A stretch of DNA of 64,000 bases from QHXM01 sp963697975 (GTDB lineage Bacteria; Acidobacteriota; Blastocatellia; Pyrinomonadales; Pyrinomonadaceae). Shown piece after piece: positions 1-8,214 of the stretch. The position numbers and the translations under genes are program-made. A model generated the notes under the pieces. That model had not been told where the DNA came from, searched no databases, and was given only the letters and a program-made list of their open reading frames with translations. Within the stretch, counting starts at the first letter, position 1. The number at the start of each line of letters is the position of its first letter. The DNA lies in contig OY969111.1 in NCBI GenBank assembly GCA_963697975.1, forward strand, positions 186,001 to 250,000, read 5' to 3'.

Positions 1-1
1 A

Positions 2-580
2 GAACTTGTCAGTCGTCGTTTCGGCGAGCTTTCGACCGGCAACAAGCAGCGCATGGCGTTCGCACGCGCGATGCTCTCGAAGCCCCCCGTCCTGCTGCTT
101 GACGAGCCAACGCGTTCGCTCGACCCGCTGGCCGCCGCGCGGATGCGCTCGCTGATTAGCCGACTCGCTGGCGGCGATCCGCCTGTCACTATCTTGCTGA
201 CCTCGCACAATCTGGCCGAAGTCGAAGAACTCTGCGCGCGCGTTGCCATCATCGGTCGCGGTCGCATTCACGCGCTCGACACGCCGGGGAATCTGCGCGC
301 CACGCACCACCAGACCGAGCGCGTGCAACTAATAGCTCAGGGCATCTCACGCGAACGCGCCGAGAATATTCTGCCCTCAGAGCTTGATGGCCTTGAAGTC
401 ACAGAGCAGGGGGAAACGCTCCAGATCGCTTTCACGCGCACAAGCGGTGACGATTTTTTGAACAATGCCGTGCGCGCTTTGCAGGAACATGGCGGGAAGC
501 TGCTTTCCTTCGACTTTGAGCGGGCGACGCTCCTTGACGTGCTGGAGCGTTATGAACAAGAGACGGAGGTGGAATCTTAA
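2..580 (+). CDS. ABC transporter ATP-binding protein, C-terminal part (5' end outside window)
   Basis: This is the ATPase subunit of an ABC exporter; it hydrolyses ATP at the inner face of the cytoplasmic membrane to drive the permease encoded next to it. The visible part begins just before the ABC signature LSTGNKQR (bases 29-52). It continues with Walker B LLLDEPT, the D-loop SLDP and the H-loop histidine in LLTSHNLAE. About 90 C-terminal residues follow the nucleotide-binding core, as in drug or polysaccharide exporters. Walker A lies upstream of the window. The stop codon TAA overlaps the ATG of the permease by one base, so the two are translationally coupled. The substrate cannot be told. 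Confidence 0.93.
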   Translation, partial: ELVSRRFGELSTGNKQRMAFARAMLSKPPVLLLDEPTRSLDPLAAARMRSLISRLAGGDPPVTILLTSHNLAEVEELCARVAIIGRGRIHALDTPGNLRATHHQTERVQLIAQGISRERAENILPSELDGLEVTEQGETLQIAFTRTSGDDFLNNAVRALQEHGGKLLSFDFERATLLDVLERYEQETEVES

Positions 581-1398
581 TGCTCAACGCCTCCACACTT
601 CTGCTGCGCCGCGTGCGTGCCTTCGTGGTGCGTGATTTCCAGTTGGCCGTGAGCTACCGGCTGGAGTTTTTCCTGCGTATCCTGACCATTCTTCTCGTCG
701 TCACGACCTTCTACTTCGTCTCAAGAATCTTCACCGGGAGCGTGACGGAATACTCACAGTGGCGCGACCCGCTGGCGGCGTGGATCACGGGGCTGGCGGT
801 GCTCAACTATTTTATGACCGGCTTTTCGAGTCTCGCCACAGCCATTCGCTCAGAGCAGATGCAGGGGACGCTCGAAAGCGTGCTGCTCTCGCCGATCAGT
901 GTGCCAACGCTTCTCGTCTCAAGCTCGGCATGGGATTTTGTGCAGGCGACTTTTCATTCATCGCTCTATTTCTTCTTCGGCTGGCTCTTCTTCGATGTTC
1001 ATTTCCGAGGAAACTTTCTGCTAGCGCTGCTCTTCCTCATCCTGACGACGCTGGTGCTGGCCTGCATAGGCATTCTCTCCGCGAGCTTCGCGATGGTCTT
1101 CAAACGCGGCGACCCGCTCGGCATCCTGCTCGGCACAGGCTCGGCGCTCTTCTCCGGCGTCTTCTTTCCGACGCAACTGCTCGGCAAAGGCTTCGGCACG
1201 ATCTCGCGCTTCCTGCCGCCAACCTACGGGCTTGACGGCATCCGCCGCGTCCTGATCGAAGGACAGGGATTCTCTCAGGTGCGCGAGCCGCTCGTGATAT
1301 TGCTCGTCTTCCTCATACTGCTGCTTCCCTTCTCCCTCTGGGTCTTCGGACGCGCCGTCCGCCGCGCTAAACGTGAAGGCAGCCTGATACAATACTAG
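580..1398 (+). CDS. ABC-2 type transporter permease
   Basis: A 272-residue integral membrane protein with about six hydrophobic segments and a charged C-terminal tail (RRAKREGS), typical of ABC-2 family permeases. It should form the membrane channel of the exporter whose ATPase ends at its first base. The EQMQGTLESVLLSP segment near residue 90 matches the conserved cytoplasmic ABC-2 motif that contacts the ATPase. Family and pairing are clear; the substrate (drug, polysaccharide or lipid) is not. Confidence 0.9.
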   Translation: MLNASTLLLRRVRAFVVRDFQLAVSYRLEFFLRILTILLVVTTFYFVSRIFTGSVTEYSQWRDPLAAWITGLAVLNYFMTGFSSLATAIRSEQMQGTLESVLLSPISVPTLLVSSSAWDFVQATFHSSLYFFFGWLFFDVHFRGNFLLALLFLILTTLVLACIGILSASFAMVFKRGDPLGILLGTGSALFSGVFFPTQLLGKGFGTISRFLPPTYGLDGIRRVLIEGQGFSQVREPLVILLVFLILLLPFSLWVFGRAVRRAKREGSLIQY

Positions 1399-1400
1399 GG

Positions 1401-1489
1401 CAGTGGTCAGTGGTCAGTGGTCAGTTAAAGGCAAAAGCTCAATGCTGCATTCCAACTTGTTTCTTCTGACCACTGACCACTGACCACTG
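1401..1489. repeat. Heptamer hairpin, word CAGTGGT
   Basis: The left arm (1401-1424) is more than three tandem copies of CAGTGGT, and the right arm (1466-1489) is its exact reverse complement over 24 bases. The 41-base loop is unrelated. The right arm ends 7 bases before the ATG of the next gene, leaving no room for a ribosome binding site. It belongs to the window-wide family of heptamer hairpins. Confidence 0.9.
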
Positions 1490-1496
1490 ATTACTT

Positions 1497-2444
1497 ATGT
1501 TGCGAGTTTCTTACACACCCAGATACTACGCGGACATCGGCGAGGGGCACGTCTTTCCGATTCGTAAATTCGAGTTGGTGCGCGACCGGCTGTTGCGTGA
1601 AGGGACGTTGCGCCCGGCGGATATTATTGAGCCACAGGCCGCGCCGCTGGCAGACGTGTTGCTCGTTCACACTGAGGATTACGTGACGCGGCTGCGCGCC
1701 GGAACACTGACGCCGCGCGAAATCAGACGTTTGGGCTTGCCCTGGTCGAAGGCTTTAGTGCGACGTTCTTTTCTGGCTGCCAGAGGAACGATCAACGCCG
1801 GGCGCTGGGCGCTCGCTGAAGGCATCGGCTCGAATCTAGCGGGCGGCACTCATCACGCCTACGCGGATCGCGGCGAGGGTTTCTGCGTGCTCAACGACGT
1901 GGCGATTGCGATCCGCGTACTACAGCGTGATGGCCTCATCAAGCGCGCGGCCATCGTTGACTGCGACGTTCATCAGGGCAACGGCACGGCGACGATTTTT
2001 GAAGGCGACGAAAGCGTCTTCACCTTCTCGATGCACGGGGCGAAGAATTATCCGCTCTTCAAAGCGCGCTCGACGCTGGATGTGGAATTGCCGGACGCGA
2101 CGACGGATGAGACGTATCTTGAAACGCTCTCGCAGCATCTGCCGCGCGCTTTCTCATTCGCCCCAGACATCGTTTTTTATCTCGGCGGCGCAGACCCGTA
2201 CAAGGACGACAAGCTCGGACGCCTCGCGCTCACGATTGAGGGTTTGCGCACCCGCGATGAGCTTGTACTATCCGAATGCCGCGCACGCAATGTTCCGGTG
2301 GCAACCGTGATGTCAGGCGGCTATGCAGCGGAGATTAGCGACACGGTGGAGATTCATTGCAACACCATCCGCGCGGCTCGCGTGATTTTTGAGTCAGCCG
2401 GGTATGCGGAATCTTCAATCAACACACAAACGGTTGCCGGTTGA
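1497..2444 (+). CDS. Histone deacetylase / AcuC-like deacetylase family protein
   Basis: A 315-residue zinc hydrolase of the arginase-deacetylase fold, which removes acyl groups from lysines or small amines in the cytoplasm. Visible active-site elements are the His pair H119-H120 in GGTHHAY, the metal ligands D155 and H159 in DCDVHQGNGT, D233 in GGADPYKDDKLG, and the transition-state tyrosine in MSGGY near the C-terminus. Length is normal for the class. The start is placed at the ATG directly behind the CAGTGGT hairpin; there is no Shine-Dalgarno sequence. The substrate is unknown: acetyl-CoA synthetase deacetylation (AcuC) or polyamine deacetylation are both possible. Confidence 0.88.
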   Translation: MLRVSYTPRYYADIGEGHVFPIRKFELVRDRLLREGTLRPADIIEPQAAPLADVLLVHTEDYVTRLRAGTLTPREIRRLGLPWSKALVRRSFLAARGTINAGRWALAEGIGSNLAGGTHHAYADRGEGFCVLNDVAIAIRVLQRDGLIKRAAIVDCDVHQGNGTATIFEGDESVFTFSMHGAKNYPLFKARSTLDVELPDATTDETYLETLSQHLPRAFSFAPDIVFYLGGADPYKDDKLGRLALTIEGLRTRDELVLSECRARNVPVATVMSGGYAAEISDTVEIHCNTIRAARVIFESAGYAESSINTQTVAG

Positions 2445-2470
2445 TATATAATCTCCGTTGTTGAAGACAA

Positions 2471-3229
2471 ATGTGGCGATATATTAAATTCACTATCTTC
2501 GGGGTGACCGGCGTTCTGCTGGGCTGGCTCATCTATGAGTGGCTGACTTTCCCGGACCTCACACGGTTGAAAGATAGCAATCCTGAGACGACCGCGATGA
2601 TTGAAACGCGTGCGCGCGAAGCCCGTGCGCGCGGTGAAGCGCCGAGACGCGTGCAGGCGTGGGTTCCTTTGGATAAGATTTCGCCGCACTTGCAGCGCGC
2701 TGTTCTGGCGGGCGAGGACACAAACTTTGCGGCGCATAAAGGGTTTGATTACGAGGCTATCAGGAAGGCGTACGAGGCGGGCCAAAAGGAAGTCGCGAAA
2801 GAAGCGGGCGAGGATCAATCAAGCTGGTTTCCCGATTTTTCATCCTTCCGTCGCGGCGGCTCGACCATCTCGCAGCAGTTGGCGAAAAACCTCTATCTGA
2901 CGAGCGAGCGTTCCATCATTCGTAAAGTGCGCGAAGCCGTCATCACCTATTACATGGAACGCACGCTCACGAAGCGACGCATCCTTGAAATTTACTTGAA
3001 CGTCATCGAATGGGGCGACGGCATCTACGGCGCGGAGGCAGCGGCGCAGACCTACTTTCATAAACCCGCTGCGGCTCTGACGGCCAACGAAGCAGCGTTT
3101 CTCTCGGCGATGATTCCCAGCCCGCTCAATCTCTTCAACCCATACAAAAACCCGCGCCGCCTCGCCCGCCGACAAAAGATCATCCTGCGCGGAATGCCTT
3201 ATGTGAAGATGCCTGAGGGGACGGGCTGA
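2471..3229 (+). CDS. mtgA: Monofunctional peptidoglycan glycosyltransferase
   Basis: A family GT51 transglycosylase that polymerises lipid II into glycan strands on the outer face of the inner membrane. An N-terminal anchor (residues 6-22) is followed by the GT51 domain. The catalytic glutamate is E82 in the EDTNFAAHKGFD motif, and RRGGSTISQQLAKNL and the ERTLTKRRILEIYLN motif are intact. No transpeptidase domain follows; the protein ends after 252 residues, so it is monofunctional rather than a class A PBP. It starts 26 bases after the deacetylase gene. Confidence 0.95.
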   Translation: MWRYIKFTIFGVTGVLLGWLIYEWLTFPDLTRLKDSNPETTAMIETRAREARARGEAPRRVQAWVPLDKISPHLQRAVLAGEDTNFAAHKGFDYEAIRKAYEAGQKEVAKEAGEDQSSWFPDFSSFRRGGSTISQQLAKNLYLTSERSIIRKVREAVITYYMERTLTKRRILEIYLNVIEWGDGIYGAEAAAQTYFHKPAAALTANEAAFLSAMIPSPLNLFNPYKNPRRLARRQKIILRGMPYVKMPEGTG

Positions 3230-3247
3230 TTATCGAAGATAGAACTC

Positions 3248-3796
3248 CTAATCGTATTTCAACCGTTTATCCGACGAACGCAGCGCGGTGAAGACTGCCC
3301 AGCCGAGAGCGAAGACGATAGTCAGCGTCCCTAAAGCGCGAATGACGAGCGCAATCTTTTCGGTGTGCCAGAGCAATCCGAGGTCGTTCAGCATGTAATT
3401 CCAGTCGTGAAGCGTATCGTTGCCGCCGAGCAGCGGTAACTGCATGACGACGGAATCTGCGGCGTAGACGGAGACGTTGAGCAGGCTCTCGCCCAGCCAG
3501 AAGAGGACGAGGGCGCAGGAGAACTGTTTCTGGTTGAAGTAGAAATAACCTGCGAACGTCAGGGGGACGATGACCTGAAAGAGCGAGCCTCCGGCGATCA
3601 TCATAAACTCGCCGAACGGCTTGAAGAAGATGTGGCCTGCTTCATGGATGATGAGATTGACGCCATCAATCAGCCTCCACTGGTCAGGATGCGCTGCCGC
3701 CCAGAGAAAGTAGGCCCCGACCAAAACAGCTATCGTGATTCTGGCCTTCTGCCCGACGAGCGGTTCGCTCTGAAAAATTTGCGCTTCTGTTTTCAT
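3248..3796 (-). CDS. HExxH-containing integral membrane protein (M50B-like)
   Basis: A 182-residue membrane protein with four to five hydrophobic helices. It carries a zinc-protease motif HEAGH followed by IFFKPFGEFMMIAGGSLFQ; the HExxH plus AGG pattern resembles M50B-like site-2-protease relatives. The start at 3796 is preferred over an in-frame upstream one at 3847, because the longer version would run back through the transcription terminator at 3812-3861. The C-terminus is a short basic tail. It lies downstream of the roadblock gene but is separated from it by that terminator. Whether it cleaves anything is unknown, since only the first part of the motif can be judged. Confidence 0.7.
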   Translation of the reverse strand: MKTEAQIFQSEPLVGQKARITIAVLVGAYFLWAAAHPDQWRLIDGVNLIIHEAGHIFFKPFGEFMMIAGGSLFQVIVPLTFAGYFYFNQKQFSCALVLFWLGESLLNVSVYAADSVVMQLPLLGGNDTLHDWNYMLNDLGLLWHTEKIALVIRALGTLTIVFALGWAVFTALRSSDKRLKYD

Positions 3797-3811
3797 CTGA
3801 AGAAAGAAAAA

Positions 3812-3861
3812 GCTCCGGCAGAATCTGTGGCGCACGTTGGCGGTCAAAGTTCTGCCGGAGC
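3812..3861 (-). terminator. Rho-independent terminator after the roadblock gene
   Basis: Perfect 12-base inverted repeat, GCTCCGGCAGAA (3812-3823) with TTCTGCCGGAGC (3850-3861), loop 26 bases. On the minus strand the stem runs straight into a T-rich stretch (TTTTTCTTTCTT). It lies between the stop of the roadblock gene and the preferred start of the HExxH membrane protein. Confidence 0.8.
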
Positions 3862-3892
3862 GAAAGTGTCGATTCGAGGCCGTCAGCCGATC

Positions 3893-4258
3893 TTACACGG
3901 CGAATTCTCGCGCAAGCTGAAGCTCTGCTTTTCGCAGCTCGAATCGTCCACGCCCGTAATTGCCGTCCGGCTTCAGGGCCAGCACGACGAAGTAGTCGCG
4001 TGTGAAGAGTCGCATGATGATGACGGCGCTCTCCAATTGCACGACCAGTTCGCGCAAGCTCCCAAGTCCGGTGTCACCGCCCGTCCGCTGTGCGTTACGG
4101 ATGAGTGTTGTGAACTCGGCGGCAGCTACGTCCAAATTGGCATCGTCTGCTTCCTGGCTCATCACCTTTTCAACCGCGATGCCGTCCGTGCCCATAATCA
4201 ACGCGCCGATGCTGCCATCAGTGCGCTCGATAATCGCTTCCAGTGCTTCTTTGAACAT
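3893..4258 (-). CDS. Roadblock/LC7 domain protein (MglB-like)
   Basis: A 121-residue single-domain protein of the roadblock/longin fold: an N-terminal helix (FKEALEAIIER), then GSIGALIMGTDGIAVEK, a central helix and a terminal beta segment. Family members bind and regulate small Ras-like GTPases; MglB controls polarity of pilus-driven motility in Myxococcus. Its ATG is preceded by a strong AAGGAGGG and lies only 18 bases from the pilQ stop, so it is cotranscribed with the secretin, which supports a role in pilus regulation. No GTPase partner (MglA) is in the window. Confidence 0.85.
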   Translation of the reverse strand: MFKEALEAIIERTDGSIGALIMGTDGIAVEKVMSQEADDANLDVAAAEFTTLIRNAQRTGGDTGLGSLRELVVQLESAVIIMRLFTRDYFVVLALKPDGNYGRGRFELRKAELQLAREFAV

Positions 4259-4276
4259 TGGCGATAACCCTCCTTC

Positions 4277-6487
4277 TTATGGGCGTCCGCTCAGCCCGGT
4301 GGGGCGCGCGGTGTTACCGCTCGGCGCGGGCGCGGGCTGCTGAATGGTCGGAGAGGTCAACTGCTGACCCTGCGTGCCCGGACTCTGTTGCGGAACGCTC
4401 TGCTGTTGTTGCAGGTCGGTCGGCGTCGGAGTGTTGGTCGAGGGATTGCCGGGCGTGACAGGCTGAATGATCGTAGTCGTGCGCGTACCATTGCCGATAG
4501 TTCCGGCAGTCGGCCTGCCCTGATAATCCGGGCGATAGATGCGCGGCGTGATGAAGAAAAGAATCTCATCCGTTCCACGTGTGATGAGCTTGCGCTTGAA
4601 GAGATTGCCGAGAATCGGGATTCCGGCCAGGCCCGGCGTGCGATTCTGCGTTTCGCCTTCGGTGTCAATCATCACACCGCCCATGACGGTTGTGCCGCCA
4701 TCCGGCACGAGCACTTCGGATTGCATGCGCTGCGTGTTGATGCCGGGGACGCCACCGACGGCAATGCCAGTGTTGATGGTGTTGTTTTCAATCGTGACGC
4801 GCAGAACGACTGTTCCCGCATCCGTGATCTGCGGCGTGATTGAGAGACGCAGCGGCACGGAGACGAACGTCGTGGTAACGACGCCGAGCGCTCCTGTCGT
4901 CTGCACCGGAATCTGCGTTCCGCTTTCAATCTGAGCCGGGCGATTGTTGAGCGCCGTGACGCGCGGAGAAGCAACCGTCTTGGCCTGCCCTTTGGTTTCG
5001 CCTGCGGTGATGAGCGCGCTGATCTGCGCCGTCCCGAAGATGCCCGTCGTCAGGCCGATGACCGTGTTGGGAGAAGCCGCGCCGAGACTGCCATTTGGCA
5101 GGGCCGAGGTGCCAGCTAATCCGTTTGGATTCCCGGCATTCGGGCCGGGGGTGGTAGTTGTTCCCGTACCCGTCGTGGTGCCGGTGCCGGTCGGAAGCGG
5201 TAGAGTGCTGAAAGAGCCGAGGCCGCCGCGACCGAGACTGACAACGGCAGCGGACAACTGGAATCCTAAATCGCGGCTGAAATTGCGCGAGGCCACGACG
5301 ATGCGGGTTTCAATCTCAACCTGCGGCTCAGGCTGATCCATGATGGCGACGAGTTGGCGAATGGCTTCGATGTTCTCGCGGACATCCGTGACGATGAGCG
5401 TATTGCTGCGCCCGTCAACTTCGATTGCGCCGCGACGTGAAAGCCTGCGCTGGATAATCGGGAGAAGACCCTGATCGCCACCGCCGCCGGTCGCGTCGCC
5501 GCCTGCGCCGCCTGAAAAGCTCAAATTGGTTGAGCCACCGGCGAAGCCACCGGTCGAGCCTGCGGCCTGCGCGAGCGTTCCCGATGCACGTGCGTAGTTG
5601 AGACGGATGAATTCCGTCACAAGCTGCGAATTATCCAGACGCGCATCGTTAATCTTCTGCTGCGAGGCTGCCTCGCCCGCGAGAACTTCGATGGTCGCGA
5701 TTCGCAGGATATTGCCGTTGGCGTCAACGCCGAGGCGATTGGCCTTGAGGATAGCATTAAGCGCGACGTTCCAGGGAACGTCCGTGACGTTGACCGTGAC
5801 GGGCACAGCCCCGACGGAACTATCAATCACGAAGTTCACGCCGTACTGTTCTGTAATGTAATTAAGAATGTCGCGGATATCCGCGTTGACGACGTTGAGA
5901 TTGATCGGCTCGCCGACAAAGCCGGGTTCATTGTACCTCTCGCCCTGCGAACCCTGCTGGCCGTCCTGCGCACTCGTGATGTTCACGTTCGGGCGCGGCG
6001 GCGCAGGGGTCTGTGCCGGTCTGGTTTGCGGAGTCTCCTGCTGCAACTGAGCCGTGCCCTCTTCGAGTTTGACGGCAGGTGTCAGTTCCAACACCAGATT
6101 GTTATTCGTCAGCTGAGAGCGGTCGCGCGCCGGAGCGATTAAGGCGACGCGCATCCGCACAGTCATATCTTCGGGGCCGCGTATCTCGCGCTCGAAGATG
6201 ACGCTGGAGACGAGCGGCGACGTGACCGTATAGGAGTTCGCCAGACGTGAAGCGTCAACGCCCGGCAGATTGACCATGATCGTGCGCGCGTCCGGGCGCG
6301 AAACGGAGTAAGCCATCGGCGCTGTGCCGTAGATGGTGATGAGAGTGGATGAGCCGGAGGTGTAGGCGCTGACGCTGGTCGCTACCGGCGCGGTTTTTGT
6401 GCCCGCGAACGCGAGCACGGAGAGGGTGCAAACCAGCAGGAGAACGAGCGCTCCTCGTCTGGTGATTGCGTAAAGGTGTCGAAACAT
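4277..6487 (-). CDS. pilQ: Type IV pilus outer-membrane secretin PilQ
   Basis: A 736-residue secretin forming the outer-membrane gated pore for the pilus fibre. The ATG at 6487 is chosen because GAAGGAGGGAGAT stands directly before it and a signal peptide follows (RRGALVLLLVCTLSVLAFAG). An AMIN-type N-terminal domain comes next, then secretin/TonB N0 (EPINLNVVNADIRDILNYI) and N1 domains, and the C-terminal secretin core with the VPDGGTTVMGGVM and ITPRIYRP signatures. A Gly/Thr-rich, low-complexity insertion sits around residues 450-500 and a Pro/Thr/Gln-rich tail follows the core. In-frame codons upstream of 6487 are not needed. Confidence 0.96.
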   Translation of the reverse strand: MFRHLYAITRRGALVLLLVCTLSVLAFAGTKTAPVATSVSAYTSGSSTLITIYGTAPMAYSVSRPDARTIMVNLPGVDASRLANSYTVTSPLVSSVIFEREIRGPEDMTVRMRVALIAPARDRSQLTNNNLVLELTPAVKLEEGTAQLQQETPQTRPAQTPAPPRPNVNITSAQDGQQGSQGERYNEPGFVGEPINLNVVNADIRDILNYITEQYGVNFVIDSSVGAVPVTVNVTDVPWNVALNAILKANRLGVDANGNILRIATIEVLAGEAASQQKINDARLDNSQLVTEFIRLNYARASGTLAQAAGSTGGFAGGSTNLSFSGGAGGDATGGGGDQGLLPIIQRRLSRRGAIEVDGRSNTLIVTDVRENIEAIRQLVAIMDQPEPQVEIETRIVVASRNFSRDLGFQLSAAVVSLGRGGLGSFSTLPLPTGTGTTTGTGTTTTPGPNAGNPNGLAGTSALPNGSLGAASPNTVIGLTTGIFGTAQISALITAGETKGQAKTVASPRVTALNNRPAQIESGTQIPVQTTGALGVVTTTFVSVPLRLSITPQITDAGTVVLRVTIENNTINTGIAVGGVPGINTQRMQSEVLVPDGGTTVMGGVMIDTEGETQNRTPGLAGIPILGNLFKRKLITRGTDEILFFITPRIYRPDYQGRPTAGTIGNGTRTTTIIQPVTPGNPSTNTPTPTDLQQQQSVPQQSPGTQGQQLTSPTIQQPAPAPSGNTARPTGLSGRP

Positions 6488-6682
6488 ATCTCCCTCCTTC
6501 AGGGAATCTCTGGGCACGAGACGTTCGCCACGCGCTACGCTCGTTAATCTTCTGAAGAGTATTGAAGCGCGCGCCGCACAAAGCGAAAACCTAAGGCCCA
6601 CAGGGGTTGTCAAACTAGCGCGCACCCGATAAAGCTCAAGACATCAGCCTGAGTTGAATCAGCGTGCGCGCGCGGGGAAAAA

Positions 6683-6730
6683 GGTCTCGCTTGTTGTCAG
6701 GCTCAGGCTTCCTGTCGTGCAAGCGAGACC
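6683..6730 (-). terminator. Terminator between pilP and pilQ
   Basis: Perfect 11-base inverted repeat, GGTCTCGCTTG (6683-6693) with CAAGCGAGACC (6720-6730), followed on the minus strand by TTTTTCCCC. It sits 9 bases past the pilP stop, so part of the pilMNOP transcript should end here. A TTGACA hexamer at 6608-6613 (minus strand) could begin a separate pilQ promoter, but no convincing -10 box is seen. Confidence 0.75.
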
Positions 6731-6739
6731 GAAAAAACT

Positions 6740-7429
6740 TTACTGCTTTTCAGGGGTGGGAGCTTTTTCTTCTCCGATTGCCGGAGTTGCAGCGGCGGCT
6801 CCATTACCGCTGTCAGTCGCAGCCTTGTCAGCCGCAGCCTTCTCAGCCGCAGCCTTTGGCGCTGCCATCGAGTCGGTGACGGCGTTGGCCTGGCGAAGAG
6901 GCTTGTTCTCGACGGTCTTGGCAACGCGACCGTCCGTCCAGCGGGTTTCGTGGCGGAAGACCAGGCGATCTTCTTCGATGGCGACGAGTTGCCCATCGTA
7001 GAACATCTCACCGGGATAAATGACGTAAGAGAGTTTGATGGGCGTGGCTTCGACCATCGCTGCATAGCCGCGCGGGGTGCGGAAGATACCCGTCACCTGC
7101 ATTTCACTCAAGAGCAACGCGGTCGTCGGCTTCGGCGCAGGCTGACGATTATTCATGGCGTCGAGTTTCTGCGCTTTGTAGCCCTCGATGCGCTGCTGAA
7201 TGGAAGGCACGGGGATGGGAGTCGTGCTTGGGCCGACCTTCTTCCTGCGCACAGGCGGCACATATTTGACAAAGGGGTCACGCGGCCCACGAATCTTCAC
7301 CGGCTCTGGAATGATTCCCTTGCTCGGGTCCTGAGCCGAGACGCTCACGTGTGCGCCGCTGATAAAGAGCGCGCCGACGAGCGCGAGACCGCTGATGCTG
7401 TAACGAATCATGTGTGCGTAGTTCTTCAT
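6740..7429 (-). CDS. pilP: Type IV pilus assembly protein PilP (divergent)
   Basis: A 229-residue periplasmic protein linking the inner-membrane PilMNO complex to the PilQ secretin. It has an N-terminal hydrophobic signal or anchor (residues 8-28), a proline-rich linker with the PRDPFVKY element typical of PilP, and a beta-rich domain (VTGIFRTPRGYAAMVE) that docks on the secretin N0 domain. The C-terminal 40 residues are an Ala/Lys-rich low-complexity tail absent from classical PilP. Position after pilO and before pilQ supports the call. Confidence 0.88.
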   Translation of the reverse strand: MKNYAHMIRYSISGLALVGALFISGAHVSVSAQDPSKGIIPEPVKIRGPRDPFVKYVPPVRRKKVGPSTTPIPVPSIQQRIEGYKAQKLDAMNNRQPAPKPTTALLLSEMQVTGIFRTPRGYAAMVEATPIKLSYVIYPGEMFYDGQLVAIEEDRLVFRHETRWTDGRVAKTVENKPLRQANAVTDSMAAPKAAAEKAAADKAATDSGNGAAAATPAIGEEKAPTPEKQ

Positions 7430-7483
7430 GGTTTCTTCTCAAAGATGCTGCCCCTGTCGAGGCGGCTGTTTTTGGTTAATCTC

Positions 7484-8134
7484 TTATTTTGCGGGGGCGG
7501 GTGCTGGAGCTGGCGGCGTGGCAGCCTTCGGCGCTGTTGCTGCGGGCGCAGGCGGCGCTGCCTTCTGAAGCGATTCGGCGGAAACGTAATAAGCTGTCAG
7601 GTCAAACTTGGCGTCAACCGTCCTGCCCTGGCTCTGCTTATCTCGCTGCGTGATTTCAAAGTTCGTAATCGAGACGATGCGCTGGTAGCGTGCCATCTGT
7701 TCGAAGAAATCGCGCAAGCTAGCATAAGAGCTGGTGACTCCGACGGAGATTTTCTTGCCGTTGTAGAAATCCTGTTGGACATCTTCTTTCGGCGAGAAGC
7801 TACGCAACACGAGTTTAGAACTGCCAGCGCGATCCTGTATGCCTTGCAGCACATTGGTCAGTTCGCGTTGTTCAGGCAACAACGACTTGAGATCGTCGTA
7901 CTCCTGTTGCTTGCTCTCGTAGAGCGCCTTGAAGTTGGCGAGCCGCTGCGAATCAATCTGCGCGCTCATGTTCTGCTGCTTCAAAGTCGCAACCTCTTCC
8001 TTGAGCTTGTCAACTTCTTCGTGCATTCCTTTGGTCATGAAGTACCAGAAGCCGCCATAGACGACGACGGCGATGCCGCCGAAGATTGCCAGGCGTAAGT
8101 ACCAGGGCATTTCATGCAAGTTTCCTATTTTCAT
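7484..8134 (-). CDS. pilO: Type IV pilus inner-membrane protein PilO
   Basis: A 216-residue bitopic protein: cytoplasmic N-terminus, one membrane helix (LAIFGGIAVVVYGGFWYFM), then a coiled coil (residues 35-75) and a ferredoxin-like periplasmic domain. PilO dimerises with PilN and aligns the pilus machine. An Ala/Pro-rich tail ends the protein. It is the third gene of pilMNOP, 80 bases after pilN and 54 before pilP. Confidence 0.93.
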   Translation of the reverse strand: MKIGNLHEMPWYLRLAIFGGIAVVVYGGFWYFMTKGMHEEVDKLKEEVATLKQQNMSAQIDSQRLANFKALYESKQQEYDDLKSLLPEQRELTNVLQGIQDRAGSSKLVLRSFSPKEDVQQDFYNGKKISVGVTSSYASLRDFFEQMARYQRIVSITNFEITQRDKQSQGRTVDAKFDLTAYYVSAESLQKAAPPAPAATAPKAATPPAPAPAPAK

Positions 8135-8214
8135 CTCAACTTCTTCCCTTCCCGATTGAGATTAACCTCTACGGGCGCTTTAAGAGTCCACCCTTTTTGC
8201 GAGTGGCTGATGGC

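Noticed and set aside
3632..4267. Plus-strand frame of 211 codons over the roadblock gene
   Set aside because: Shadow of the roadblock and membrane protein genes; it also crosses the terminator.
6950..8098. Open frame of 382 codons on the plus strand over pilP-pilO
   Set aside because: Antisense to clear pil genes, no ribosome binding site, Arg/Leu-rich shadow composition.
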